64,000 nucleotides of DNA, taken from NCBI GenBank assembly GCA_963765625.1, contig CAVXXD010000010.1:372001-436000 (forward strand). Reading direction: 5' to 3'. The translations under genes and the position numbers were made by a program. Position 1 is the first letter of the stretch; the number at the start of each line of letters is the position of its first letter. This document shows, piece by piece, positions 16,341-25,290 of this stretch. The stretch is from CAVXXD01 sp963765625. GTDB taxonomy: Bacteria; Actinomycetota; Geothermincolia; Geothermincolales; Geothermincolaceae. The notes under the pieces are model-generated. The model was not told the origin of the DNA, did not search any database, and saw only the letters and a list, made by a program, of their open reading frames with translations.

Positions 16341-17921
16341 TCACGCCCCCTTTCTCTCTCCGGCGGCCGCCGTCTCGAGTTCCGGCCTGAAGCCGATGTT
16401 CTCGAAGAAGCCGCCCTCGCCGTAAGCCGAGACACCCATCTCGTGCACGTCCAGGCCTTCGATCTCCTGCTCCAGGGGTACCCGGATGCCCTGAATGCGG
16501 TCCTGCACTTTAAAGAAGATGTAGGCCACGCTGAACACGAACACGATACATACGGCCGCCCCGATGAGCTGGGCCAGGAACTGCCCGCCCCCACCGTAGA
16601 ACAAGCCACGCACCGCGCCGTCCACGCCGTTGAGGCCGGCGCCGTAGCTGCCGTCCGCGAAGAGGCCGACGGCCAGTACGCCGAAGATGCCGTTGCAGCC
16701 GTGCACCGCTACCGCTCCCACCGGATCGTCCACATGAAAGCGGTCGACCAGTGGCACCGCCACGCAGACTATGATGCCGGCGATGCCCCCGATTACCAGG
16801 GCCGCCCAGATGGGCACGAAAGCGCAGGGGGCGGTGATGGCCACCAGGCCCGCCAGCATGCCGTTGGCGCTCATGGAGGGGTCGGGTTTGCCGTACTTCT
16901 TCCAGACGTAGAACATGGCGGTCATGCTTCCCATGCAGGCAGCCAGCAAGGTGTTGACGGCCACCACCGACAGACGCAGGTCTCCTCCATTCAGGGTGCT
17001 GGCCGCGTTGAACCCGAACCAACCGAACACCAGGATCATGGTACCCAGAACGGCCATGGGGATGTTGTGGCCGGGCATGGGCTGCGGCTTGCCCTCCGAG
17101 TCGAACTTGCCGAAGCGGGGGCCGAGGACCATGGCGCCGGCCAGGGCAGTGATGCCGCCCACCGCGTGCACCACCGAAGAGCCGGCGAAGTCCACGAAGC
17201 CGTTACCCAGGTTGAGGTTTTTCCCGAGCTGCGAGAGCCAGCCGCCGCCCCACACCCAGTGCCCGAAGACGGGGTAGAGGAAGGCGCACATGAAAAACCC
17301 GTAGATCACGAAGGATTTGAATTTCCAGCGCTCGGCCATGGCCCCGGTGGGGATGGTGGCCGCCGCGTCCATGAACACCACCTGGAAGAGGAAGAAGAGG
17401 AGGATGCCCACGTCGTAGAGGCTCATGCCGCCCAGCGCGAAGCCCTTGAACCCGAAGAGCGACCACCCCTCCGCCAGCTGCACCTTGGTGGTCAACACCT
17501 CGCCGCCGCCCAGCGTGGCCAGCGGTCCAACTCCCCCGAACATCAGGGCGAACCCGACCAGGAAAAAGGCGAGCACCCCGATGGGGAAGATCATCAGGTT
17601 GGTCATCATCACGTGGTTGGCGTGCTGCTTGCGGCAGAACCCCGTTTCCAGCAGGGCGAAACCGGCCTGCATGAAGAAGATAAGGACGGCCCCCAGGAAG
17701 ACCCAGATGTAGGTGGCGGATATCTTGATGTGCCCCACTTCTTCAGCCAGGCTCTCCGGGCTGGTCGCGTCGGTGCCCGGCGAAAGGTCGCTGGCCGTGC
17801 CCGTCTCCGCCCCGGTGGAGTCTGCCCGGGCCGGTTGCTTACCCCCGGCAAAAAGAAAGAGAGCCGCCAGTACCAGGATGGCCGCCAGCATCGCCAGCAT
17901 CGTCAAGGTTCTTCGGTTCAT
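16341..17921 (-). CDS. amt: Ammonium transporter Amt with extended N-terminus
   Basis: 526 residues from ATG 17921 (GGAGGT ribosome binding site with 7-nt spacing; an ATG at 17936 would absorb that site). The first segment is a signal-like hydrophobic helix, then a Ser/Thr/Gly-rich linker (residues about 30-60), then the Amt core: ALLETGFCRKQHANHVMM, DFAGSSVVHAVGG and VAVHGCNGIFG carrying the twin pore-His regions. It is larger than the other Amt of this window. It is coupled to the PII gene 3 nt downstream and preceded by a GlnR box at 17986-18023. Confidence 0.92.
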   Translation of the reverse strand: MNRRTLTMLAMLAAILVLAALFLFAGGKQPARADSTGAETGTASDLSPGTDATSPESLAEEVGHIKISATYIWVFLGAVLIFFMQAGFALLETGFCRKQHANHVMMTNLMIFPIGVLAFFLVGFALMFGGVGPLATLGGGEVLTTKVQLAEGWSLFGFKGFALGGMSLYDVGILLFFLFQVVFMDAAATIPTGAMAERWKFKSFVIYGFFMCAFLYPVFGHWVWGGGWLSQLGKNLNLGNGFVDFAGSSVVHAVGGITALAGAMVLGPRFGKFDSEGKPQPMPGHNIPMAVLGTMILVFGWFGFNAASTLNGGDLRLSVVAVNTLLAACMGSMTAMFYVWKKYGKPDPSMSANGMLAGLVAITAPCAFVPIWAALVIGGIAGIIVCVAVPLVDRFHVDDPVGAVAVHGCNGIFGVLAVGLFADGSYGAGLNGVDGAVRGLFYGGGGQFLAQLIGAAVCIVFVFSVAYIFFKVQDRIQGIRVPLEQEIEGLDVHEMGVSAYGEGGFFENIGFRPELETAAAGERKGA

Positions 17922-17985
17922 CCGCACCACCTCCATTGATTGATGAATTCCGTGTATCTTACAGATTCAATGGTAGTGGGGCGGT

Positions 17986-18023
17986 GTTTCGCCCTAATTT
18001 CTCACTTGTTAAATCGGTGTGAA
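17986..18023 (-). promoter_or_regulatory. GlnR box upstream of the second amt
   Basis: The minus strand reads TTCAC-N6-TTAAC-N6-GAAAT-N6-GAAAC. It has the same 5-plus-6 periodicity and the same distance (65-102 nt) from the start codon as the box at 15855, with the order of half-sites shuffled. The box upstream of glnA shows the same arrangement. Confidence 0.7.
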
Positions 18024-18147
18024 ACGTAATTGTTTGTTTGCTTACTGGATTGGACATAGTAATTAGAGGGAAGCGTTGTTAGGATTGTCAGTAGACGGTA
18101 AACAGGTGGCAGATCTCTAATCGCCAGGCCGGGAACTGGAGGAGTTA

Positions 18148-20344
18148 ATGATCGAGCGAAACAACCCTCAAAATACCCGCATGCGAGTGAGCCTGGCCGG
18201 CAAACGCGATCTGGACCGTCTGGACATGCGGATACACGTCATCGGATTCGTCATCTCACTGCCATCCTTCATCCTCCTGATGGTCGTCAGCGTCCTGGTC
18301 TTCTTCCGTTTCGATGCTCACATGTTCGGCTGGTTCTGGATAACCATCGGACTGGCCCTGGCGGTACTGATAGTGCCGTACGTCGTGATCATGAGGATGA
18401 GGTTCCGCACCGTCCGGCGGTTGCTGGAACGGTCGCTGGAAGAGGGCGCCGGCACGCATGCCCCGCCCAGCCCCCGCGATCTGCTGCGCCTGGAGCACTA
18501 CCCCCTGTTCATGGGCACACTGGCCTGCGCCTGCCTCATCGTGGGAGTGACCATGGGAGCGTTTCTCTTCTACTTCGCGGCCGGATACAACGCCTGGCTC
18601 ACACTTTATTACTTCATCATTGCCGTAGCCATAGCCCTGGCCTGCAGCTACATGCTGATATACATCGTCTATCAACTCATGGACCCGGCCCGCCGCCTGG
18701 TCTACGGCCGCTACGGCTTGAGCAGGGATGCCAGGGGGTTCAATCTGAGGACGCGCATCGCGGCAATGGGGGCGCTCTTCTGCCTGGTGCCCCTCCTCGC
18801 CGCCCTGATAGTCTCGGTGACCTTCTATACCTTCGAGACCCACGACAGCCTGAAGAAACAAGGTGCGCACAACGCCGAATCCATAAGCAGATGGGTGGAG
18901 GAGTCCGCTTTGCCTGAACAGCGGGCCGGGGACCTTGCTCTCACCACGGACGAGACCTGGCTGCTGCTGGACGGGAACGGGAACGTCGTCGACGAATTGC
19001 GCCTGGGGGAGGGCGTGGACCCGGAGGAGATACCCGCATTGCTGGAAAAGCTGGGGGAACTGGAAGAAGGGGAAGAGCCGGCGGTGCTCAACCAGCGGAT
19101 GGATCTGGTGGCCGCGGCCGCCCCGGTAGCAGACTCGCGTTACAACGTGGTGGAGGTCCTGCCGCTGGGCCCGTTCCAGGGCGCGACCAACCTGCTCTTC
19201 GCCCTGTTCGCTCTGCTCTTCGTCGTCGTCATCGTCATCGCCGTGGTGCTGACGCGTCTCACTTCCAACAGCGTGATCGTTCCCCTGCATGACCTGGAGC
19301 AGGCGGCCGAGGGCGTCTCCCGTGGAGACCTCACCGTCGAAGTCTCCATCGCCGCGGCGGACGAGGTGGGCCGGCTGACCAGCTCCTTCGGAGGCATGGT
19401 GGACAACCTTCACGTCATGAGCATCAACTCCCTGCAGGCGGCGGAGGAGACCTCTGACGGAGCGTCTAACGTCTCCTCCACCACCGAGGAGTTCCAGGCC
19501 ACCCTGCAGCAGCTGACCGGGGTGATCGAGGGACTGGCTGAGAACACCACCTCCGAGGCGCAGATGGCCGACCGTGTCTACGGACTGATCAGCGAGATCC
19601 ACCAGGCCCTGGAAACCGCTTCGGGCCAGGCGGATGAAGGCGCGGACGTCAGCCGCACCTCTTCGGAGCTGGCGGAGGAGGGGAGAAGGGACGCCATGAC
19701 CGCGGTGGCCAAGATGGGCTCGGTCCGGGCGAGCATCGGCGAGACGGCGAGCATCATCGGTACCCTGGAAGAACAGATATCGGAGATCGGGGTGATCGTA
19801 GAGGTGATCGACAACATCGCCGACCAGACCAACCTGCTCTCCCTCAATGCCGCCATCGAGGCGGCCCGGGCCCAGGAGCACGGCCGCGGTTTTTCCGTGG
19901 TGGCGGAAGAAGTGAAGAAACTGGCCGAGGAGTCGGCCCGCTCCACTTCCCGCATCGCCTTGCTGGTACGGGAGATCCAGCGCAACACCTCCGCGGCCGT
20001 CTCGGCCACCCGGAAGGGGACCGAGGAGATGGACTCCGGGGTTCAGGCGGTGCAGGTGGCCGGCGACTCCCTGGAGAAGATCTACGATTTCGTCAAGCGG
20101 GCCGAGGAGCTCTCCCGCACCGTGGCCGAGACCACCCGCCAGCACCTGGGCCTGATCGACAAGGGCATCGGGGCTATGGAAGACATCCGCAACATCGCCG
20201 AGCAGAACGCTTCTTCTTCACAAGGAAATTGCCGCGGCGGCGGAGGAACAGTCCGCCTCCATGCAGGAACTGGCTTCCACCAGCCAGCAGCTGGCCTCCC
20301 TGGCCGAACATCTCAAGGAGATCGCCTCGACCTACCGGTTGTAG
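18148..20344 (+). CDS. Methyl-accepting chemotaxis protein, multi-pass sensor, one frameshift
   Basis: About 731 residues once a single extra base near 20218 is removed (NASS-HKEIAAAAEEQSASMQ). The N-terminal third has several hydrophobic segments, at about 32-52, 57-77, 115-150, 155-180 and 212-235. A periplasmic stretch follows, then a helix (LLFALFALLFVVVIVIAVVL) leading to a HAMP domain. The cytoplasmic signalling domain carries the conserved hairpin tip IADQTNLLSLNAAIEAARAQ with GRGFSVVAEEVKKLAEES. The ligand is unknown. It sits between amt and nadE and could be a nitrogen-related receptor, but nothing in the sequence proves that. No other che genes are in the window. Confidence 0.85.
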
Positions 20345-20349
20345 CCGGT

Positions 20350-22106
20350 TCAGTCCATGAGGTACTTGATGAAGGGGTTGGAGATGGGCATGCGCCAGTC
20401 CTTGCCGAAGGCGCGCGAGGTGAGTTTGATGCCCACCGGCCCCTGGCGGCGCTTGTACTCGCTGGCCTCGATCTTGCGGATGACCGAGAGCACCAGCTCG
20501 CGGTCGTACCCCGCGCGCGCGATCTCCTCTACCCGGCTGCCCTGCTCGATGTACATCTCCAGGATGGTGTCGAGCACCTCGTAGGGGGGCAGGGAATCGG
20601 TGTCCAGCTGGTTGGGTCGGAGCTCGGCCGAGGGCGGCCGCTCGATTATCTCCGCCGGGATGAGCTCGCGGCCATACAGTTCGTTGACGTAGCGCGACAA
20701 GCCGTAGACGTCCCGCTTGAGAAGATCCTTGATGAGAGCGAAACCCCCCACCATGTCGCCGTAGAGGGTGCAGTAGCCCATGGAGAGCTCGCTTTTGTTG
20801 CCGGTGGCCAGCACCAGCCAGCCGTACTGGTTGGAGTAGGCCATCAGCAGGTTGCCGCGGATGCGTGCCTGCAGGTTCTCCGATGACAGCCCGCCCTCGG
20901 CCAGGAAGGGGGCGTCCTCCTGGTAGGGGCGCACCAGTTCGTCGATATGGTGGACACGCATGTCGATGCCGAGGTTGGTGGCCAGTTTCTCCGCGCACTC
21001 GAAGGAGAGGCGTGAGGTGTATTGCGAGGGCATGAAGATGGTATGGACCTTCTCGTGGCCCAGGGCCTCCACCGCCAGCGCCGCCACCAGGGCGGAGTCG
21101 ATGCCGCCGGATAGCCCCAGCAGCGCGTCGGAGAAGCCGTTCTTGCGAAAGTAGTCCTTAAGGCCCAGGACAAGTGCCTGGTAGATCTCCCGGCGCGGGT
21201 CCTCTTCTTTCTCTCCGGCGGCACGGGAAGTCCGCCTGGACGGGTTGGTATGAAGGCCTCTCTCCGGCCCCGTCCTTGGCGGATATCCTCAACAGCTCGG
21301 TGGGGCGGGTGGGCGCTCCTTGCCGCATATAGCGGTGGGTGGGCCGCAGGAACCGCCGGGACTTCAGGAAGGTCGGTGTCCACCTCCGTCACCAGGAGGG
21401 CTTCCTCGAAGGCCGGCCCCCGCAACACCAGGCCCTGGTCTGGGTGATAGACGAAGGAGCGGCCGTCGAAGACCAGCTCGTCCTGGCCCCCCACGGCGTT
21501 GGCGTATACCAGGATCACCTGCCCGTCCTGGGCGCGGGACTGCACCATCCTCTCCCGCCCCTCTTGCTTGCCCCGGTTGAAGGGCGAGGCCGAGGCATTG
21601 ACGATGACCTCCGCTCCGCCGTAGGCTATCTCTTCCTCCAGGGGGCCGCCGGGGCTCCAGATGTCTTCGCAGACGGTCACGCCCACCCGCACCCCGTTGA
21701 GCAGCAGGACCAGGTTGCCTTGGCCCGGGGAGAAATAGCGGTTCTCATCGAAGACGCCGTAGTTGGGAAGGAAGGACTTGTGGTAGACCCCGGCCACCTT
21801 GCCACGGTGGAGCACCGCCGCCGCGTTGAAGCAGTCCTCGTCACGGTCGATGAAGCCCACCAGTGAGACCATCTCGCCGGAGCGCCGGCCGAGCTGCTCG
21901 ATGTACTCCAGGTTGTGGGCGACGAAGTCCATGTTCAGGGCGAGGTCCTCGGGCGGGTAGCCGGTCAGGGCGAGCTCGGGGAAGCAGAGGAGCTGCACTC
22001 CTTCTTTCTCAGCCTGCTCCATCACCTCGGCGATTTTCTCGAAGTTGCCTTCCAGGTCACCGACGGTGCAGTTCTGTTGAGCTATCCCGATGCGCAGCCT
22101 TCCCAT
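20350..22106 (-). CDS. nadE: Glutamine-dependent NAD+ synthetase, two frameshifts
   Basis: It starts at ATG 22106 behind AAGGAG. The N-terminal nitrilase-type glutaminase domain shows FPELALTGYPPEDL (Glu), KSFLPNYGVFDE (Lys) and VGVTVCEDIW (Cys). The C-terminal synthetase domain shows LGLSGGIDSALVAALA (PP-loop) and ATGNKSELSMGYCTLYGDMVGG. The frame slips near 21375 and again near 21230, through the short linker joining the domains (FLRPTHRYMRQGAPTRPTEL). Removing one base at each place gives about 584 residues, normal for the family. It amidates nicotinic acid adenine dinucleotide with glutamine nitrogen, which fits its place beside glnA. An essential enzyme broken twice is most likely a consensus error. 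Confidence 0.88.
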
Positions 22107-22116
22107 TTTTCTCCTT

Positions 22117-22159
22117 AAAAAAAGCAAGTGACACGGCGCATAACTTACGCCGTGTCACT
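22117..22159 (-). terminator. Rho-independent terminator of glnA
   Basis: On the minus strand a 12-bp stem (AGTGACACGGCG with its complement, 22127-22159) closes a 9-nt loop and is followed by a run of seven T with one interruption. It begins 12 nt after the glnA stop, so it separates glnA from nadE. Confidence 0.85.
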
Positions 22160-22170
22160 ATTATATTACT

Positions 22171-23500
22171 TTAGAGGATGGGAAGGTAGTTATCGAGCTC
22201 CCAGGGGGTCACTATGTTGCGGTAGCGGTCCCACTCCACCTTCTTGTTCTGGATGAACTTCTCAAAGGTGGCTTCACCCAGGCAGTTCTTGAGCAGTTCG
22301 CTCTCTTCCGCGATCTGGACCGCTTCCCAGAGGTCCTCCGGCAGCATGCCGATGCCCTGCTCCTTGCGCTCGGCCTCGGTCATCTTGTAGACGTTGCTGG
22401 TGGTGGCCGGCCGTAGCTCGTACTGCTTCTCGATCCCCTCGAGGCCCGCGGCCAGCAGCGCAGAGAAGGCCAGGTAGGGGTTGCAGGCGGGGTCGGGGGA
22501 ACGGAACTCGATGCGGGTGGCTTTCTCCTTGCCCGGCTTGTAGCCCGGCACCCGGATGAGGTCGGAGCGGTTGCGCACCGCCCAGGTCAGGTAGACCGGG
22601 GCCTCGTAGCCCGGCACCAGGCGCTTGTAGGAGTTGACCCACTGGCTGCAGACGATGCAGATCTCGGGGGCGTGCTTGAGCAGGCCGGCGATGAACATCT
22701 TGGCCGTGTCGGAGAGGTGGCTGGGGTCGCTGGGGTCGAAGAAGGCGTTGCGGTCGCCCTTGAAGAGGGACATGTGCACGTGCATGCCGCTGCCGTTCTC
22801 GCCCTGCAGCGGCTTGGGCATGAAGGTGGCGTGGTAGCCGTAGCTCATGGCCACCTCCTTGACCACCAGGCGGTAGGTCATGGCGTTGTCGGCCATGGTC
22901 AGGGCGTCGGTGTAGCGCATGTCGATCTCGTGCTGGCTGGGGGCCACCTCGTGGTGGCTGTACTCGACGCCGATGCCCATGGACTCCAGGGCCAGGACGG
23001 TGTCGCGGCGCAGGTCGAAAGCGACGTCCAGGGGGGTGAGGTCGAAGTAGCCGCCGTGGTCCAGCACCTCGGTGGAGTTGCGAGTCCTTGAAGTAGAAGT
23101 ACTCCAGTTCGGGGCCGACGTAGAAGGTGTAACCCAGCTTCGCCGCGCGGTCCAGGTTCTTCTTGAGGACGTAGCGGGGGTCGCTCTCGTAGGGCTCACC
23201 CTCCGGGCGGATGATGTCGCAGAACATCCGGCCCACGGCGTTGTGCTCCTTGGGGCGCCAGGGAAGCAGGCAGAAGGTGGAGGGGTCGGGCAGGGCCATC
23301 ATGTCGCTCTCATCGATGCGGGCAAATCCCTCGATGGACGAGCCGTCGAAGCCCATCCCGTCCTCCAGGGCCAGCTCCAGCTCGTCCACGGTGATGGCGA
23401 AGCTCTTGAGCATGCCCAGGATGTCGGTGAACCACAGGCGGATGAACTTGACGTCGTTCTCCTTGGCCTGCTGCAGGACGTATGCCTTGTCCTTTTCCAT
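22171..23500 (-). CDS. glnA: Glutamine synthetase type I, one frameshift
   Basis: The N-terminal beta-grasp part has FIRLWFTDILGMLKS and MGFDGSSIEGFARI. The catalytic part has GVEYSHHEVAPSQHEID, NGSGMHVHMSLFKG and RNRSDLIRVPGYKPG; these are the GSI metal and ATP signatures. The frame slips near 23087: removing one C gives FKDS-NSTEVLDHGGYFDLTP and a 442-residue enzyme, the usual size of the short GSI-alpha class. No adenylylation-type Tyr loop is evident. It makes glutamine from glutamate and ammonia and is followed by its own terminator. A GlnR box lies 61-98 nt upstream and glnR is the next gene upstream. The frameshift is likely a consensus error. Confidence 0.93.
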
Positions 23501-23560
23501 CTTACTACCTCCTTAGTTTACGTTGCGATTCTTCTCTGAACACCATTATGAACAGGGTGT

Positions 23561-23598
23561 ATTTCCCGATGTTTTCGCTTGTGTTAAATGCGTGTTAA
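23561..23598 (-). promoter_or_regulatory. GlnR box upstream of glnA
   Basis: The minus strand reads TTAAC-N6-TTAAC-N6-GAAAA-N6-GAAAT with exact 6-nt spacers, the same half-site order as the box upstream of the second amt. It sits 61-98 nt before the glnA start and between glnR and glnA. Confidence 0.7.
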
Positions 23599-23609
23599 CA
23601 AAAGTCACA

Positions 23610-23631
23610 ATGGGGTCAGGTCTGACCCCAT
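23610..23631. repeat. Palindromic ATGGGGTCAG-CTGACCCCAT element (REP-like)
   Basis: Perfect 10-nt arms around a 2-nt centre; the last base is also the first base of the glnR stop codon on the minus strand. It is the same family as 984-1016 and 24315-24329. It could weakly terminate glnR transcription, but it has no T-run. Confidence 0.65.
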
Positions 23632-24284
23632 CACGGTTCGAAGATGTAGCCGGCGCCACGCACGGTGTTGATGTAGTTGTGCTCGGGCAGGTCGATCTTG
23701 GAGCGGATGCGGCGGATGTGCACGTCCACGGTGCGCGAGCCCCCGTAGTAGCCGTATCCCCAGACCTGTTCCAGCAGCATCTCTCGCGTGAAGACCTTGC
23801 CTGGGTGGGTTGCCAGGAAGCGCAGCAGCTCGTATTCCTTGAAGGTGAGCTCGATGGGATAACCCTTGAACCTCACCTCGTAGCGGTCGAAGTCGAAGAG
23901 GAGGTCCCTCACCTGGAGGGTGTTCTCGGAGGAAACCAGCTGGTGGCGGAAGAGCAGGAGCTTGACTCGCGCCCTCAGTTCTTCGGGAAGAAAACCCGGC
24001 AGAACGAAGTCGTCGAAAAGGGGCGGGGCCGAGAAGTCCCATTCGTGTCCCTCGGGGAGCACGGCCAGTACCGGGGTGTTCTCACGCAGCCGGCGCATCA
24101 CCTTCTTTATCTCCAGCGCCACCTCTGTTTCCCCCGCTCCCAGCGCTATCACGGCCAGGTCGCCGGTGAGCCGCTCCTCCTCGTAGACGTTTTCCTCGTC
24201 CACCAGACGCAACTGCCAGGCATCGCCCAGTGCGGAAGCGATGCGCTCCTTCTCTTCATTTCCAGCGATCACCAGAATAACCAT
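23631..24284 (-). CDS. glnR: GlnR-type orphan OmpR-family nitrogen regulator
   Basis: 217 residues. The N-terminal 105 residues have a receiver-like fold (MVILVIAGNEEKERIASALG) but lack the acidic pocket and phospho-acceptor Asp expected of true response regulators. The C-terminal winged helix (LTFKEYELLRFLATHPGKVF, then VWGYGYYGGSRTVDVHIRR and IRSKIDL) ends INTVRGAGYIFEP. The YGGSRTVDVHIRR stretch is the actinobacterial GlnR recognition helix, where the family has YFGGTRTVDVHVRR. GlnR is an atypical response regulator without a cognate kinase that activates amt, glnA and other nitrogen genes. The adjacent glnA and the three boxes that fit its consensus support the call. Confidence 0.85.
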   Translation of the reverse strand: MVILVIAGNEEKERIASALGDAWQLRLVDEENVYEEERLTGDLAVIALGAGETEVALEIKKVMRRLRENTPVLAVLPEGHEWDFSAPPLFDDFVLPGFLPEELRARVKLLLFRHQLVSSENTLQVRDLLFDFDRYEVRFKGYPIELTFKEYELLRFLATHPGKVFTREMLLEQVWGYGYYGGSRTVDVHIRRIRSKIDLPEHNYINTVRGAGYIFEP

Positions 24285-24314
24285 AATGTTAGATTACCAT
24301 CTTTCAAGGAAATC

Positions 24315-24329
24315 TGGGGTCGGACCCCA
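24315..24329. repeat. Short palindromic TGGGGTC-G-GACCCCA element
   Basis: A 7-nt-arm palindrome of the same GGGGTC/GACCCC family, just upstream of glnR. It is followed immediately by degenerate CGCGATGAC repeats. Confidence 0.55.
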
Positions 24330-24335
24330 ACTACA

Positions 24336-24380
24336 GATCGCTTCGCTGAGCTCGCGATGACATGCTGAGCTCGCGATGAC
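24336..24380. repeat. Tandem degenerate GCTGAGCTCGCGATGAC repeats
   Basis: Two consecutive copies of a TGAGCTCGCGATGAC unit follow a GATCGCTTCGC arm. They resemble the hairpin repeat at 47454-47508. They fill the gap between the GXGXG-domain gene and glnR. Confidence 0.45.
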
Positions 24381-24393
24381 ACTCAACTGTGCG

Positions 24394-25248
24394 TCAATAG
24401 GCGTAGAGGTTGCCGTAGGGGCGGTGGGAGGCTGCTTCCAGCTTGGTGAAGCCGGGCTTGAGGATGGCCTTGCTGTTCTCGCCGAAGTATTCGCAGAAAT
24501 GCCCGACATGTTCCTCGACCACGGCCTTATCCTGATCGTCCATCTCCGCCAGGCTCACGCCCTCGCCCAGCTGTTCCGGTCCGACCTCGCCGCGCACGTA
24601 GATGACGCCGCCATGCATGCCGGTGCCCATATGGCGGGGGCGGTCGCCGTTAACCTGCTTCTCACCCAGGCCCAGCACCACCACCACGCCGCCGGCCATG
24701 TATTCGCCGAGGAAGTCCTGGCAGGCCCCCCCGATCACCAGTACCGGCTTCTGCTTCATGTACTCCTTCATGTGGATGGCGGCGCGGTAGCCCACGCTAC
24801 CCTTGATGTAGATGGCGCCGCCGCGCATTCCCATGGCCACGATGTCGCCGGCCCGGCCGTGCACCACGATGGCCCCGCTGTTCATGGTATTGCCCACGCC
24901 GTCCTGGGCGTTGCGGCGCACCACGATCTCCGGGCCGTCCATGAATGCCCCCAGGTCGTTGCCGGGCACGCCGTTCACTTCGATGTGGACGGGCTTGCGC
25001 ACTCCCGAACCGATGTAGCGCTGGCCGTAGACGTTGTCGATCTCCAGCTCGGTGACGCCGTCTTCCGCGGCCTGCTTGACCATGGCGTTGAGCTCGCGAT
25101 AGTGGAGTTCCTGGGCATCGATGTGGACGTGCCCGTCATCTCTGTTGAAAACCCTGGCGTCCCCGCCTTTTCTGACGTCTACTATCACCGCTTCAGCTCC
25201 CCCCGGCTCGTTTGATCCTACTGTCCCATTATTCCGGTGAAGCATCAT
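24394..25248 (-). CDS. GXGXG-domain subunit of split glutamate synthase (GlxC/MgsB-like)
   Basis: 284 residues. The middle is a run of parallel beta-helix coils with repeated Gly pairs: IGSGVRKP, GNTMNSGAIVVHGRAGD, MGMRGGAIYIKGSVG, MAGGVVVVLG and GTGMHGGVIYVRGEVG. This is the GXGXG structural domain that forms the third part of glutamate synthase alpha subunits. It is encoded as a separate polypeptide here, as in GlxC of rhizobia and MgsB of methylotrophs. It is the last of five genes ordered ferredoxin, FAD reductase, amidotransferase, FMN domain, GXGXG. The role is structural and lines the ammonia tunnel between active sites. Confidence 0.85.
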   Translation of the reverse strand: MMLHRNNGTVGSNEPGGAEAVIVDVRKGGDARVFNRDDGHVHIDAQELHYRELNAMVKQAAEDGVTELEIDNVYGQRYIGSGVRKPVHIEVNGVPGNDLGAFMDGPEIVVRRNAQDGVGNTMNSGAIVVHGRAGDIVAMGMRGGAIYIKGSVGYRAAIHMKEYMKQKPVLVIGGACQDFLGEYMAGGVVVVLGLGEKQVNGDRPRHMGTGMHGGVIYVRGEVGPEQLGEGVSLAEMDDQDKAVVEEHVGHFCEYFGENSKAILKPGFTKLEAASHRPYGNLYAY

Positions 25249-25290
25249 AATATCCTTCCGTTATACCTACCCTTAACTTTAAAAAACCAA

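Noticed and set aside
20345..20886. Apparent C-terminal extension of the chemoreceptor to 912 residues
   Set aside because: After the frameshift near 20218 this frame runs antisense through nadE; the correct frame ends at 20344 with a normal signalling-domain end.
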